Source: Nocardioides insulae DSM 17944 (GTDB taxonomy: Bacteria > Actinomycetota > Actinomycetes > Propionibacteriales > Nocardioidaceae). From it: a DNA stretch of 64,000 nucleotides. The notes below the pieces were generated by a model. That model made no database searches. It was given only the letters and a program-made list of their open reading frames with translations, and was not told the DNA's origin. The stretch lies in the NCBI RefSeq assembly GCF_000422825.1, contig NZ_KE383929.1, positions 310,001-374,000 on the forward strand. The letters are read 5' to 3'. Of this stretch, positions 8,208 through 16,769 are shown one piece after another (the first letter of the stretch is position 1; the number at the start of each line of letters is the position of its first letter). The position numbers and the translations under genes are program-made.

Positions 8208-9554
8208 TCAGATCGGTCCCCGCACGAAGTACCACACGAACAGCGCCGACACGATCGCCATCAGGGGATGGATCTCCCGCCACCGGCCGCGACCCAGGGC
8301 GATCAGGGTGTAGAGCACCATCCCGGCGCCGATGCCGTTGGCGATCGAGTAGGTGAAGGGCATCATCGCGATGGTCGCGAAGGCCGGCAGCGCCAGGCCG
8401 ATGTCGCCCCACTCGATGTCCGCGATCTGACTCATCATCAGCGACCCCACCACGACCAGCGCGGGGCCGGTGGCGGCCGCCGGGATCATCCCCGCGACCG
8501 GGGCCAGGAACATCGCCAGCAGGAACGCCGCGCCCGTGACCACGTTCGCCAGACCGGTCTTGCCGCCCTGAGCCGCACCTGCGGTGCTCTCCACGAAGAT
8601 CGTGTTGGAGGAGGCCGAGGCCGCACCGCCCGCGACCGCGCCGGCCGACTCCACCAGCAGCACCTTCCGCATCTGCGGCAGTTGGCCCTGCTCGTCGGTC
8701 AGCCCGGCCTCGCGACCGACCGCGAGCGCGGTGCCCATCGCGTCGAAGAAGTTGGCCATCAGCACGGTGACGATCAGGGCCAGCGCGGCGCCGTACCCGA
8801 CGACCTCGAAGACACTGAAGTCGAACTCCCCCACCAGGCCGAAGTCGGGCGCCGCCACGATCGAGCTCGGCAGTTCGGCCCCCGGCACGGGGGTGCCCGA
8901 GGCAGAGGCGTTGACGATGATGCCGAGGAAGGCCGCCACCACGATGCCGATCAGCAGCGCCCCCGGCACCCGCCAGGCCATCAGGATGCCGATCAGCACG
9001 AGCCCGAAGCAGAAGACGAGTGTGTTCCAGGAGGCGAAGTCGGGGCCGATCGCCAAGATGGTGCCCTCCCCGGTCGCCACGATGCCGGAGCCGGAGAGCC
9101 CGATCAGCGCGATGAACAGGCCGATGCCGCCTGCGATGGCCCGCTTGAGCGCGTCGGGGATCGCCCGCATGATCGCCTCGCGCAGGCCGATCACCACGAG
9201 GATCAGCATCACCACGCCCTCGATCACGATGACGCCCATCGCCTCGGCCCAACTCAGACCGTTGGCGCCCACCAGGGTGTAGGCGACGAAGGCGTTGATG
9301 CCCAGGCCGGCCGCCAGCGCGATCGGCACGTTCGCTATCAGACCCATCGCGATCGTCATCACGCCCGCGACCAGCGCGGTCACGGTCACCAACTGGTCGT
9401 GCGGCAGCACCAGACCCGCAGAGTCGGGCAGCTCGCCGAGCACCGCCGGATTGACCACCAGGATGTAGGCCATCGTCGCGAAGGTCACCAGCCCGGCAAG
9501 GACCTCGGTCCTGACGCTGCTGCCACGCTCACTGATCCGGAAGAAGCGGTCCAT
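8208..9554 (-). CDS. NCS2-family (AzgA-like) purine permease
   Basis: 448-residue multi-pass permease beginning MDRFFRISERGSSVRTEVLA. Seen: the AzgA-type FATMAYILVVNP segment at about 26-37, the AGLGINAFVAYT motif near 84-95, the FFDAMGTALAVGREAGL stretch around 264-280, and SSNTIFVESTAGAAQGGKTGLA near 310-331. Family members import hypoxanthine, guanine or adenine with protons. Which purine is used here is unknown. The ATG at 9554 has GAGGAGAG just upstream. Confidence 0.92.
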   Translation of the reverse strand: MDRFFRISERGSSVRTEVLAGLVTFATMAYILVVNPAVLGELPDSAGLVLPHDQLVTVTALVAGVMTIAMGLIANVPIALAAGLGINAFVAYTLVGANGLSWAEAMGVIVIEGVVMLILVVIGLREAIMRAIPDALKRAIAGGIGLFIALIGLSGSGIVATGEGTILAIGPDFASWNTLVFCFGLVLIGILMAWRVPGALLIGIVVAAFLGIIVNASASGTPVPGAELPSSIVAAPDFGLVGEFDFSVFEVVGYGAALALIVTVLMANFFDAMGTALAVGREAGLTDEQGQLPQMRKVLLVESAGAVAGGAASASSNTIFVESTAGAAQGGKTGLANVVTGAAFLLAMFLAPVAGMIPAAATGPALVVVGSLMMSQIADIEWGDIGLALPAFATIAMMPFTYSIANGIGAGMVLYTLIALGRGRWREIHPLMAIVSALFVWYFVRGPI

Positions 9555-9601
9555 GTCTCTCCTCTGTGGGCCTCACCGGCCGGGGGTCGGTACGCCGGGG
9601 C

Positions 9602-9859
9602 TCAGGCGCTCAGCGACATCGGGCCGTACACCTCGCGGTCGTGCTCGAGCAGCACGACGGACTCCACGCCCACCTCGGTCAGCTCCGGGTAGAACTCCCC
9701 GATCCAGGACTCGGCGTCCGACTGGCTCGGGAAGCGCTGGTCGGCGTACTCCTCGGGTACCTCGACCTCGGCTCCGTCCCCCCCGAGCAGCCGCCACCAC
9801 CACACCGATTCGCGGGCCGGAGTGGGATGGAACACGGACGGTGGTTCGGGCAGGCTCAT
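9602..9859 (-). CDS. Small conserved actinobacterial protein, function unknown
   Basis: 85 residues, acidic, with a Trp cluster (SVWWWRLL near residue 20) and a FPSQSDAESWIGEFYPEL segment that looks like a short alpha/beta fold. No signal peptide or TM segment. The ATG at 9859 has GGAG upstream. It stands alone, divergent from pepA and upstream of the NCS2 permease. I do not recognise a named family. Confidence 0.72.
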   Translation of the reverse strand: MSLPEPPSVFHPTPARESVWWWRLLGGDGAEVEVPEEYADQRFPSQSDAESWIGEFYPELTEVGVESVVLLEHDREVYGPMSLSA

Positions 9860-9961
9860 CGGAACTCCGGGGGCTCGTGGGCGGCAGCGAAGCGGGAGAC
9901 ACCCGGCCGGTGGCTGAGGACCTCCCCAGGTCACCTTGCCATGGTCGATGCCGGCTCGCAG

Positions 9962-9967
9962 TAACCT
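9962..9967 (+). promoter_or_regulatory. -10 hexamer TAACCT of pepA (leaderless)
   Basis: TAACCT followed by 6 nt and the GTG at 9974. TTGCCA at 9936-9941 is a possible but distant -35 (20-bp spacer). Confidence 0.5.
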
Positions 9968-9973
9968 CTCCCC

Positions 9974-11473
9974 GTGACGTCGTACTCGCTGCGCTCCGCC
10001 AGCCCCGCCAAGACCAGAGCCGAGGCCGTCGTGGTCGGCGTCCTCGCCGGGCCGAAGGGTCCGCAGCTCGCGCCCGGTGCCGAGGACATCGCCGACGTCT
10101 TCGGGCGCCGCCTCCGGCCGCTCCTCTCCACGCTCGGGGTCAAGGGCAAGCCCGGTGAGGTCACCCGGATCCCGGCCGGCGAGAAGGTCGCCACCTCGCT
10201 CCTCGTCCTGGTCGGGCTGGGCTCGACGGAAGCGACCCCCGATGCCGTCCGACGGGCCGCCGGGGTGGCCGCGCGCTCGGTGCCCAACGCCGCCTCCGTG
10301 GCGATCGCCCTGCCGGCCCACACTCCCGAACTGCTGCGCGCCGTCACCGAGGGCTACCGGCTCGGCGGCTACACCTTCACCGACTACCGGGCCGCCGGCG
10401 AGGACACCTCACCGTCCGACGTGGTGATCCTCAGCGAGGGCGCCCGTCGGCAGGAGATGGTGGCCGCCTTCGAGAGCGGTCAGGTGCTGGCCGACGCGGT
10501 GGCGCTGTGCCGTGACTGGGTCAACATCCCCCCTGGTGATCTCACCCCGCCCGCCTTCGCCGACAAGGTCTCCGCGGCGGTCGCCGCCACCGCCCTGCCC
10601 GAGGGTGTCCCCGCCATCGGGGTCACCGTCCACGACGAGGCTGCCCTCGCCGACCTCGGCTGCGGGGGGATCCTTGGCGTCGGTGCGGGGTCCGCGGCCC
10701 CGCCACGCCTGGTCGAACTCACCTACACCCACCCGGACGCCGTTCGTCACATCGCACTGGTGGGCAAGGGCATCACCTTCGACTCCGGCGGCCTGACCAT
10801 CAAGCCGGGCGGCAGCATGAGCACGATGAAGTCCGACATGGGTGGTGCTGGCGCCGTGGTGGCGGCCACCCTGGCCGCCGCGCGGCTCGGCCTCCCGGTC
10901 ACCATCTCCACCTTCGTCCCGATGGCCGAGAACATGGTCTCCGGAGCCGCCACCCGTCCCGGCGACGTCCTGCGCATCTACGGCGGCACCACCGTGGAGG
11001 TGTCCAACACCGATGCCGAGGGACGACTGGTGCTGGCCGACGCCCTGGTGCGCGCCACCGAGGTTGGGCCCGACGCGATCATCGACGTGGCCACCCTCAC
11101 CGGTCACATGGTGATGGCGCTCGGCGACAGGGTGACCGGCGTGATGGGTTCTCCCGAGATCGTCGAGGCGATCCTCTCAGCGGCCGAGCAGGCCGGAGAG
11201 GAGAGCTGGCCGATGCCCATCCCCGACCCCATCGCGGAGCGGGTCCGGTCCAGCAAGATCGCCGACCTCGCCCAGCACGACTGGATCCGCTGGGGCGGCG
11301 GCCTGTTCGCGGCTGCCTTCCTGCGCGAGTTCACCGCCGACCTGTCCTGGGCCCACCTCGACATCGCCGGGCCCTCGTTCAACAGCGGTGGGTCGAACGG
11401 ACACCTCACGCCGGGCGGCACCGGCGTCGGGGTCGGCACCCTGGTCGACTACCTCCGGGCCCAGTCCGCCTGA
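9974..11473 (+). CDS. pepA: Leucyl aminopeptidase (M17)
   Basis: Removes N-terminal amino acids from peptides; dinuclear metalloenzyme, hexameric, cytoplasmic. 499 residues: N-terminal macro-like domain to about 170, then the catalytic domain. Seen: VGKGITFDSGGLTIKPG (metal-ligand Lys/Asp) near residues 262-278, MKSDMGGAGAV, and the signature NTDAEGR at 345-351. The GTG at 9974 is supported by TAACCT plus 6 nt. In many actinobacteria lpd and sucB follow pepA. Here lpd is absent and sucB starts about 1 kb further on. Confidence 0.96.
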   Translation: MTSYSLRSASPAKTRAEAVVVGVLAGPKGPQLAPGAEDIADVFGRRLRPLLSTLGVKGKPGEVTRIPAGEKVATSLLVLVGLGSTEATPDAVRRAAGVAARSVPNAASVAIALPAHTPELLRAVTEGYRLGGYTFTDYRAAGEDTSPSDVVILSEGARRQEMVAAFESGQVLADAVALCRDWVNIPPGDLTPPAFADKVSAAVAATALPEGVPAIGVTVHDEAALADLGCGGILGVGAGSAAPPRLVELTYTHPDAVRHIALVGKGITFDSGGLTIKPGGSMSTMKSDMGGAGAVVAATLAAARLGLPVTISTFVPMAENMVSGAATRPGDVLRIYGGTTVEVSNTDAEGRLVLADALVRATEVGPDAIIDVATLTGHMVMALGDRVTGVMGSPEIVEAILSAAEQAGEESWPMPIPDPIAERVRSSKIADLAQHDWIRWGGGLFAAAFLREFTADLSWAHLDIAGPSFNSGGSNGHLTPGGTGVGVGTLVDYLRAQSA

Positions 11474-11677
11474 GCCGGCGATCCGTTCGGTCCCAGGAAG
11501 TACGTCGGTCGGGCGCTGGAGCCGCTCCCCGCTGGGGGATGTCGGTGCGCTCCACGGTCCTCGCGGACAGGTCGCTGAGCTCGCGGGGGGTGCGGGGCCG
11601 CCACGACCCAGCCGCGCCGGGTCGGCGTACCTGCGGGCCGCCTCGGGTCGGCCGGGTCGGCACGGAGAGGGGTCGGC

Positions 11678-12055
11678 TCAGCCGCGACGTTGCTTGCGCT
11701 GCTGGGTGACCCGGTGGTTGTAGTCCCGCATCCGTTGCGGGATGCCGACCAGGCCGGCGTCGTAGGACGGGACGCCGTGGTCGTTGCAGAAGTCGTGTGC
11801 CCAAGCCACCGACTGCACTCTGCGCCGGGTCCACTCGCCGTCGTGCGCGACCAGGAGGAGGGTCACCTCACTGACCGCCGTGCGCGGCTCGACGAAGCCC
11901 TCCACGCCGCGCCGGGTACCGACGAACTGCTGGAGGTGCTCGCGATCGGTGGCATCGGAGGCGCGGACCCGGGTCGACCCCGTCCGGGCGGCCTCGCGGG
12001 CGGGTCCGCTCATCTTCACACCCGAGCGCCGACGGAACCTCTCCAGGAACGACAT
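11678..12055 (-). CDS. Conserved actinobacterial protein, function unknown
   Basis: 125 residues beginning MSFLERFRRRSGVKMSG. Basic N-terminus, then GVEGFVEPRTAVSEVTLLLVAHDGEWTRR and a C-terminal VPSYDAGLVGIPQRMRDYN block, a pattern I associate with an uncharacterised actinobacterial family. No TM segment or catalytic motif can be identified. It faces pepA tail to tail and diverges from sucB. The ATG at 12055 has GGAGG close by and CACACT plus 6 nt before it. Confidence 0.72.
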   Translation of the reverse strand: MSFLERFRRRSGVKMSGPAREAARTGSTRVRASDATDREHLQQFVGTRRGVEGFVEPRTAVSEVTLLLVAHDGEWTRRRVQSVAWAHDFCNDHGVPSYDAGLVGIPQRMRDYNHRVTQQRKQRRG

Positions 12056-12468
12056 GCCTCCAGTGTGCCGTATGCCACCACGAACCCCCGGGGGCAGGGA
12101 CGGTTGGGCGGCCAGATGTCTCCCACGACGCGCCATGACCGGTGAGTACACGGCCCGGCGCTGGACTCCTGGGTCGGAGGTGCCAAGATGGTCCCCGTGT
12201 CCGATGCCGGTTCCGAGGTCCTCACCCCCATCGGGGTGACCCGGGGCCGCACCGCACCCAGACCCGGTGTTCTCACCGCCACCAGCCGCCGCTGCGGCCG
12301 TGGCCACCCCGGCAAGCGAAGGCTCATCAGCCTGCGACGCGTGCACCGTGGCGCGCAGCCGAGCGTGGTGCTCACCCCGTCCACGCGGCCGATCACCCTC
12401 GGCCGTCGCACGATCAGTTGACCCTGCCGATCATCACCAGACACAGAAGAAGCGAGCGAAGGAACTCC
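12056..12468 (+). other. Intergenic region upstream of sucB (413 bp), no gene supported
   Basis: It holds the divergent control regions of the 125-aa gene and sucB. The only open frame (12188-12421) gives a low-complexity basic peptide with no ribosome site, so it is not called. A small hairpin with 7-bp arms TCACCCC/GGGGTGA lies at 12222-12239. Confidence 0.5.
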
Positions 12469-14199
12469 ATGGCCACCGAAGTCACTCTCCCGGCACTCGG
12501 CGAGTCCGTCACCGAAGGTACGGTCACCCGCTGGCTGAAGAACGTCGGCGACACCATCGCCGTCGACGAGCCCCTGCTGGAGGTCTCCACCGACAAGGTG
12601 GACACCGAGATCCCCTCCCCCGTGGCCGGCACCCTGCTCGAGATCAAGGCCGGCGAGGACGACACCGTCGAGGTCGGCGCCGTCCTCGCTCTGGTGGGCG
12701 CAGCCGATGAGGCTGGTTCCGCCCCGGCCGAGCCCGAGGCCCCCGCCCAGTCCGAGGCGCCCGCCGCTCCCCCGGCCCCCGAGCCCACCCCCGCCGAGTC
12801 CGCGCCGGCCCAGCAGGCCGGTGGCGAGCAGGCCCAGAGTGCCTCCGCTGCGCCCTCCCAGGGCGGTGGCTCCGGTACGTCGGTGACCCTGCCCGCGCTG
12901 GGTGAGTCCGTCACCGAGGGCACCGTGACCCGCTGGCTGAAGAACGTCGGCGACACCATCGCCGTCGACGAGCCCCTGCTGGAGGTCTCCACCGACAAGG
13001 TGGACACCGAGATCCCCTCCCCCGTGGCCGGCACCCTGCTGGAGATCAAGGTCTCCGAGGACGAGACCGTCGAGGTCGGCGCCGAACTCGCGGTCGTGGG
13101 CGACGCGAACGCGGCTCCCGCCCAGGCCGCTCCGGAACCCGAGCCTGAGGCGGCGCCAGCGGCCGAGCCCGAGCCGGAGCCCCAGGCCGCCCCCGCCGCG
13201 GAGCCCGAGCCGGAGCCGGAGCCCCAGGCCGCCCCCGCCGCCCCCGCCGCTGCCGCGGCTCCCGCTGCCTCCTCGCCCACCACCGACTCGGCCGGCTACG
13301 TGACCCCCCTCGTGCGCAAGCTCGCCACGCAGCAGGGTGTCGACCTGGCCTCGGTCGAGGGCAGTGGCGTCGGCGGCCGCATCCGCAAGCAGGACGTGCT
13401 CGACGCGGCCGCCGCGAAGGCTGCTCCGGCCGCGCAGGCGCCGGCCGCCTCGGGTGCCCAGGCGCCGGCCCCGGTCGCCCCCTCCCCGTTGCGGGGCACC
13501 ACCGAGAAGGTGAGCCGGCTGCGCAAGATCATCGCCCAGCGGATGGGCGAGTCGCTGCAGACCGCGGCCCAGCTCACCCAGGTGGTCGAGATCGACGTCA
13601 CCAACGTCGCGCGACTGCGGACCGCGAAGAAGGCCGAGTTCCTGGCGCGCGAGGGCGTCAAGCTCTCCTACCTGCCGTTCTTCACCAAGGCGGCGATCGA
13701 CGCGCTCAAGGAGCACCCGAAGCTCAACGCCGGCATCGACCTGGACAAGGACGAGGTCACCTACTATGACCGCGAGAACATCGCCTTCGCCGTCGACACG
13801 GACAAGGGTCTGATCACCCCCGTGGTCAAGGACGCCGGTGACCTGTCGGTCTCCGGTCTGGCCAAGAAGATCGCCGACGTGGCCGAGCGCACGCGGACCA
13901 ACAAGATCGGTCCCGACGAACTCTCCGGCGGCACCTTCACGATCACCAACCTCGGCAGCGTGGGTGCCCTGTGGGACACCCCGATCATCAACCAGCCGCA
14001 GGTGGCCATCCTCGGTCCCGGTGCCGTCGTGAAGCGCCCGGTCGTCATCGACGACCCGCAGCTCGGCGAGACGATCGCGGTGCGTCACATGGTCTACTTC
14101 GCCCTGACCTACGACCACCGCCTGGTCGACGGCGCGGACGCCGGCCGGTTCCTCCAGGACGTCAAGAAGCGCCTCGAGGCGGGCCAGTTCGAGGTCTGA
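12469..14199 (+). CDS. sucB: 2-oxoglutarate dehydrogenase E2, dihydrolipoamide succinyltransferase (actinobacterial, two lipoyl domains)
   Basis: 576-residue E2 core of the 2-oxoglutarate (or related 2-oxoacid) dehydrogenase complex. Lipoyl domain 1 (about 1-76) and lipoyl domain 2 (about 140-215) each carry the [12 protein letters not shown] lipoylation site. The linkers are Ala/Pro/Glu rich. The E1/E3-binding domain (about 279-316) contains [10 protein letters not shown] and [11 protein letters not shown], and the catalytic domain ends with [14 protein letters not shown] (active His). The start ATG follows GAAGGAA. The lipoyl domains need the lipB and lipA products encoded 2.5-5 kb downstream. 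The two domains share a 113-bp exact DNA repeat. Confidence 0.96.
   Translation: MATEVTLPALGESVTEGTVTRWLKNVGDTIAVDEPLLEVSTDKVDTEIPSPVAGTLLEIKAGEDDTVEVGAVLALVGAADEAGSAPAEPEAPAQSEAPAAPPAPEPTPAESAPAQQAGGEQAQSASAAPSQGGGSGTSVTLPALGESVTEGTVTRWLKNVGDTIAVDEPLLEVSTDKVDTEIPSPVAGTLLEIKVSEDETVEVGAELAVVGDANAAPAQAAPEPEPEAAPAAEPEPEPQAAPAAEPEPEPEPQAAPAAPAAAAAPAASSPTTDSAGYVTPLVRKLATQQGVDLASVEGSGVGGRIRKQDVLDAAAAKAAPAAQAPAASGAQAPAPVAPSPLRGTTEKVSRLRKIIAQRMGESLQTAAQLTQVVEIDVTNVARLRTAKKAEFLAREGVKLSYLPFFTKAAIDALKEHPKLNAGIDLDKDEVTYYDRENIAFAVDTDKGLITPVVKDAGDLSVSGLAKKIADVAERTRTNKIGPDELSGGTFTITNLGSVGALWDTPIINQPQVAILGPGAVVKRPVVIDDPQLGETIAVRHMVYFALTYDHRLVDGADAGRFLQDVKKRLEAGQFEV
12526..13040 (+). repeat. 113-bp exact direct repeat within sucB (12526-12638 and 12928-13040)
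   Basis: The two lipoyl domains are identical at every base over 113 bp, including all wobble positions, and diverge on either side. This indicates recent duplication or ongoing gene conversion between domains. Confidence 0.9.
13135..13275 (+). repeat. Low-complexity Ala/Pro/Glu linker repeat in sucB
   Basis: Imperfect repeats of a block encoding [12 protein letters not shown] form the flexible arm between lipoyl domain 2 and the subunit-binding domain. Such linkers let lipoyl domains swing between active sites. Confidence 0.75.
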
Positions 14200-14216
14200 C
14201 ACCCCGAGCACCACAC

Positions 14217-14277
14217 GACCGGCTGAGCCGGTCACCCACGGATCGGGTCGGCGTACACGTACGCCGGCCCGATCCGT
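14217..14277 (+). terminator. Tandem hairpins after sucB
   Basis: A 7-bp hairpin (GACCGGC/GCCGGTC, 14217-14233) is followed by an 18-bp stem (14238-14255 with 14260-14277, one wobble pair, 4-nt loop). There is no T-run, so this may be a mRNA 3' stabiliser or a factor-assisted terminator. Confidence 0.6.
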
Positions 14278-14310
14278 TGCGTGCGGTGTCCGCTCGACCC
14301 CGATGGGTGG

Positions 14311-14316
14311 CACAGT
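14311..14316 (+). promoter_or_regulatory. -10-like CACAGT of the epimerase gene
   Basis: CACAGT plus 6 nt precedes the ATG at 14323, matching the leaderless geometry seen elsewhere in the window. Confidence 0.35.
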
Positions 14317-14322
14317 GGCGAC

Positions 14323-15252
14323 ATGTCCTTGCACGCGGTCATCGCCGGCTCGTCGGGCTTCCTCGGCACCCACCTCAGCTCCGCCCTGGTGGATCGCGGC
14401 CACCGGGTCACCGCACTGGTACGCCGTCGCGCCGATGGCCCCCACGAGGCACAGTGGGATCCCGAGGCTGGCGCGCCGGCCGCCGCCCTCCCCCTGGATC
14501 TGATCGCCGGGGCCGACGTGGTGATCAACCTCGCCGGCAGCCCGTTGATCGGCAACCCGCATTCGGCACGCTGGCGCGAGGAGCTGCGCAGCAGCCGCAT
14601 CCGCACCACCCGTCTGCTCGCGGAGGCGATCTCGCAGGCGGGCCAGGAGGGCGGCCGGCTTCCGGCGTTCCTCGCCGGCAACGGCATCAGCTGGTACGGC
14701 GACCACGGCGACCAGCCACTGACCGAGGTGTCCGACTCGCGGGGCCATGCCCTGCTCACCGAGGTGTGCCGTGACTGGCAGCTCGCCGCGACCCCGGCGG
14801 TGGAGGCCGGAGCCAGGGTGTGCTGGCTGCGCACCGCTCCCGTGATGGATCGGCAGAACCCCCCACTGGCCCAGTTGCGCCTCCTCGCCAGAGCCGGGCT
14901 CAGCGCTCGCCTCGGCAACGGGCAGCAGGTGATGCCGATGATCTCGCTGCGGGACTGGGTCGGCGCAGTGGTGTTCGCGGCCGAGCACGACTCGCTCGCC
15001 GGGGCCGTGAACCTGGCGGCACCACGCCTGCCCACCAACGCCGAGTTCACCTCGGCCCTCGCGCGGCAGGTGCATCGGCCGGCGTTCCTGTTCGCCCCGG
15101 GCGCAGCGCTGAAGGTGGCCGCCGGCCCGATGGCGCCCGAGCTGCTCGGCTCGGTCAACGCCCGGCCCGCCGCGCTCGAGCAGGCCGGCTATCTCTTCCT
15201 CGACCCGGGGGTCGAGGAGATCCTCAGGTCCGGACTCTCCGCACGGAGCTGA
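14323..15252 (+). CDS. TIGR01777-family NAD(P)-dependent epimerase (SDR39U1-like)
   Basis: 309 residues. Seen: the Rossmann motif AGSSGFLGTHL at about 7-17, the family hallmarks DVVINLAGSPLIG near 66-78 and FLAGNGISWYGDHGD near 116-130, and the C-terminal LLGSVNARPAALEQAGYLF segment. The family's substrate is not established; members often sit near cell-division or lipoate genes in actinobacteria. The ATG at 14323 was chosen over 14281 because the Rossmann motif then falls at the usual distance. It overlaps the next minus-strand gene tail to tail by 29 bp. Confidence 0.9.
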   Translation: MSLHAVIAGSSGFLGTHLSSALVDRGHRVTALVRRRADGPHEAQWDPEAGAPAAALPLDLIAGADVVINLAGSPLIGNPHSARWREELRSSRIRTTRLLAEAISQAGQEGGRLPAFLAGNGISWYGDHGDQPLTEVSDSRGHALLTEVCRDWQLAATPAVEAGARVCWLRTAPVMDRQNPPLAQLRLLARAGLSARLGNGQQVMPMISLRDWVGAVVFAAEHDSLAGAVNLAAPRLPTNAEFTSALARQVHRPAFLFAPGAALKVAAGPMAPELLGSVNARPAALEQAGYLFLDPGVEEILRSGLSARS

Positions 15253-15805
15253 CCCGCCAGCCGGCCCCCACCCGACGCAGCTCGATCCGCCGCGTCGAGA
15301 TCCGACCCGCAGGCAGCGCCACCATCCGCACACCGCCGACCACCCGTGCCCCGAGTAGCCGATCACGTACGCGCAGGGTCCAGCCCCGGTCGCCGTACCC
15401 AGCGAGCACCTCGACCTCGAGGATCCGGGTGCGCAGGTGCTCGACCCGAAGTCCGCGCGCCCGCCAGGCCCGCAACTGGTCCACGTCCGCGCGGCCGGCG
15501 GGCGCGCGTGCGACGTACAGCCCCCTCAGGGTGCGGGGGTCGCCTCGGGCCCATGCCCGGGCGCGGGCCCGATCCCAGCCGCGCAGCACTGTGGCCGCTC
15601 TCACGGCCGTGCGTGTCGAGGGCGCTCCCACGATCGGGGCGGGCGAGGTGTCAGGATGCTCTCGCTCGGCCACCGGCCGATCACCCGAGCGCGCCAGGAT
15701 CGGCGCTGCCACGGCGATCGCGGTCACGAGCATCGCGAAGAGCAACAGGTGTCCGAGTCGAGGCCGGGGGCCACGGGCCGCATGGCGGGAAGGGGTGGAG
15801 GTCAT
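15224..15805 (-). CDS. Membrane-anchored or secreted protein, function unknown
   Basis: 193 residues. Arg-rich N-terminus, one hydrophobic segment (LGHLLLFAMLVTAIAVAAPIL, about 19-39), then an extracytoplasmic domain very rich in Arg and Ala (GWDRARARAWARGDPRTLRGLY) resembling an NTF2/SnoaL-like 'Arm' domain. No catalytic motif. The start codon ATG at 15805 overlaps the ATG of the divergent esterase gene, the two starts sharing the tetramer CATG. Confidence 0.7.
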   Translation of the reverse strand: MTSTPSRHAARGPRPRLGHLLLFAMLVTAIAVAAPILARSGDRPVAEREHPDTSPAPIVGAPSTRTAVRAATVLRGWDRARARAWARGDPRTLRGLYVARAPAGRADVDQLRAWRARGLRVEHLRTRILEVEVLAGYGDRGWTLRVRDRLLGARVVGGVRMVALPAGRISTRRIELRRVGAGWRVSSVRRVRT

Positions 15806-16769
15806 GACTGACGTCCTACCCTCTTCCGAGGTCGCCCGCGGGAGTTCTCCACAGGGGCCTCGACGACCCCGGCGGGTCACCCGGCGCGGGCTGTTCGCCG
15901 CGGCCGGTGCCGGCTTGGTGGCCGCCGGCGCCTCCACCGCCGCGGTCGCGGTGTGGCGCGACATCCGCGCTCACCAGGGCGACCCGTTGGTTCCGCCCTC
16001 GCCCACTCGGGAGCCCTCGCCCCAGCAGTCCTACTGGCAGGGTGACGCAGTGATCGAGGAGCATCGCTTCCGCTCGGTCCATCGCGGGCCCACCGGGTAT
16101 GCCGTCCTGCACCCACCCGGCGCCGCCCCGACCTCCGTCCTGCCCGTGGTGATCGCCCTGCACGGATGGCGGGACGACCATCGGGTGCTGCTCGGCCAGC
16201 GTTTCCAGCTCGGCCGGTTCCTCACCGAGGCGGTCGCCGCCGGCGTACCCCCGTTCCGGATCGTCACCGTCGACGGCGGTACGTCGTACTACCACCCGCA
16301 CCAGGGCGAGGACGCCGGCGCGATGGTGATCGACGAACTCCTCCCCCGCCTCGCCGATACCGGTCTGGCCACGGCGCCGTCCGATCGGATCGGACTGCTC
16401 GGCTGGTCGATGGGCGGGTACGGAGCCCTCCGGCTCGGCGGCATCCTCGGCCCGGACCGGGTGGCGGCGCTGTGCGCGGTCAGCCCCGCGCTATGGCAGG
16501 ACCCGCACCTGGCCAGCCGAGCAGGCTTCAGCAGCGCCCGCGAATACCGCCGCTACTCCGTCCTGGGTCGGCAGTCGGATCTGGACGGCATCCCGGTGCG
16601 GATCGACTGCGGCACCCGCGACCGTTTCGTTCAGGCGACCCGCTCCTACGTGGACGGGTTCACCCGGCCGATCGAGGGCGGCTTCACGCCCGGTGCCCAT
16701 GTGGCGTGGTTCTGGCGACGGGTCCTCCCCGATCAGTTGTCCTACCTCGGGCGTACCCTCTCGGCATGA
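15804..16769 (+). CDS. Tat-exported alpha/beta-hydrolase (esterase D/PF00756-like)
   Basis: 321 residues. N-terminal twin-arginine signal (VTRRGLFAAAGAGLVAAG, about 29-46, preceded by several Arg). The hydrolase body has VVIALHGWRDDH near 115-126 and the nucleophile elbow LGWSMGGYGALRLGG near 197-211, with an Asp/His pair later (GAHVAWFWRR near the C-terminus). The fold matches putative esterases acting on acyl or mycolyl-like esters; the substrate is unknown. GGTGGAGG lies just before the ATG. Its stop overlaps the lipB start by 4 bp (ATGA), so the two are co-translated. Confidence 0.86.
   Translation: MTDVLPSSEVARGSSPQGPRRPRRVTRRGLFAAAGAGLVAAGASTAAVAVWRDIRAHQGDPLVPPSPTREPSPQQSYWQGDAVIEEHRFRSVHRGPTGYAVLHPPGAAPTSVLPVVIALHGWRDDHRVLLGQRFQLGRFLTEAVAAGVPPFRIVTVDGGTSYYHPHQGEDAGAMVIDELLPRLADTGLATAPSDRIGLLGWSMGGYGALRLGGILGPDRVAALCAVSPALWQDPHLASRAGFSSAREYRRYSVLGRQSDLDGIPVRIDCGTRDRFVQATRSYVDGFTRPIEGGFTPGAHVAWFWRRVLPDQLSYLGRTLSA

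Noticed and set aside
12188..12421. 77-aa basic frame upstream of sucB
   Set aside because: No ribosome site, low complexity, no recognisable family.
12016..15366. Very long Gly-rich antisense frame opposite sucB and the epimerase gene
   Set aside because: High GC keeps antisense frames open. The plus strand encodes clear SucB and epimerase domains.
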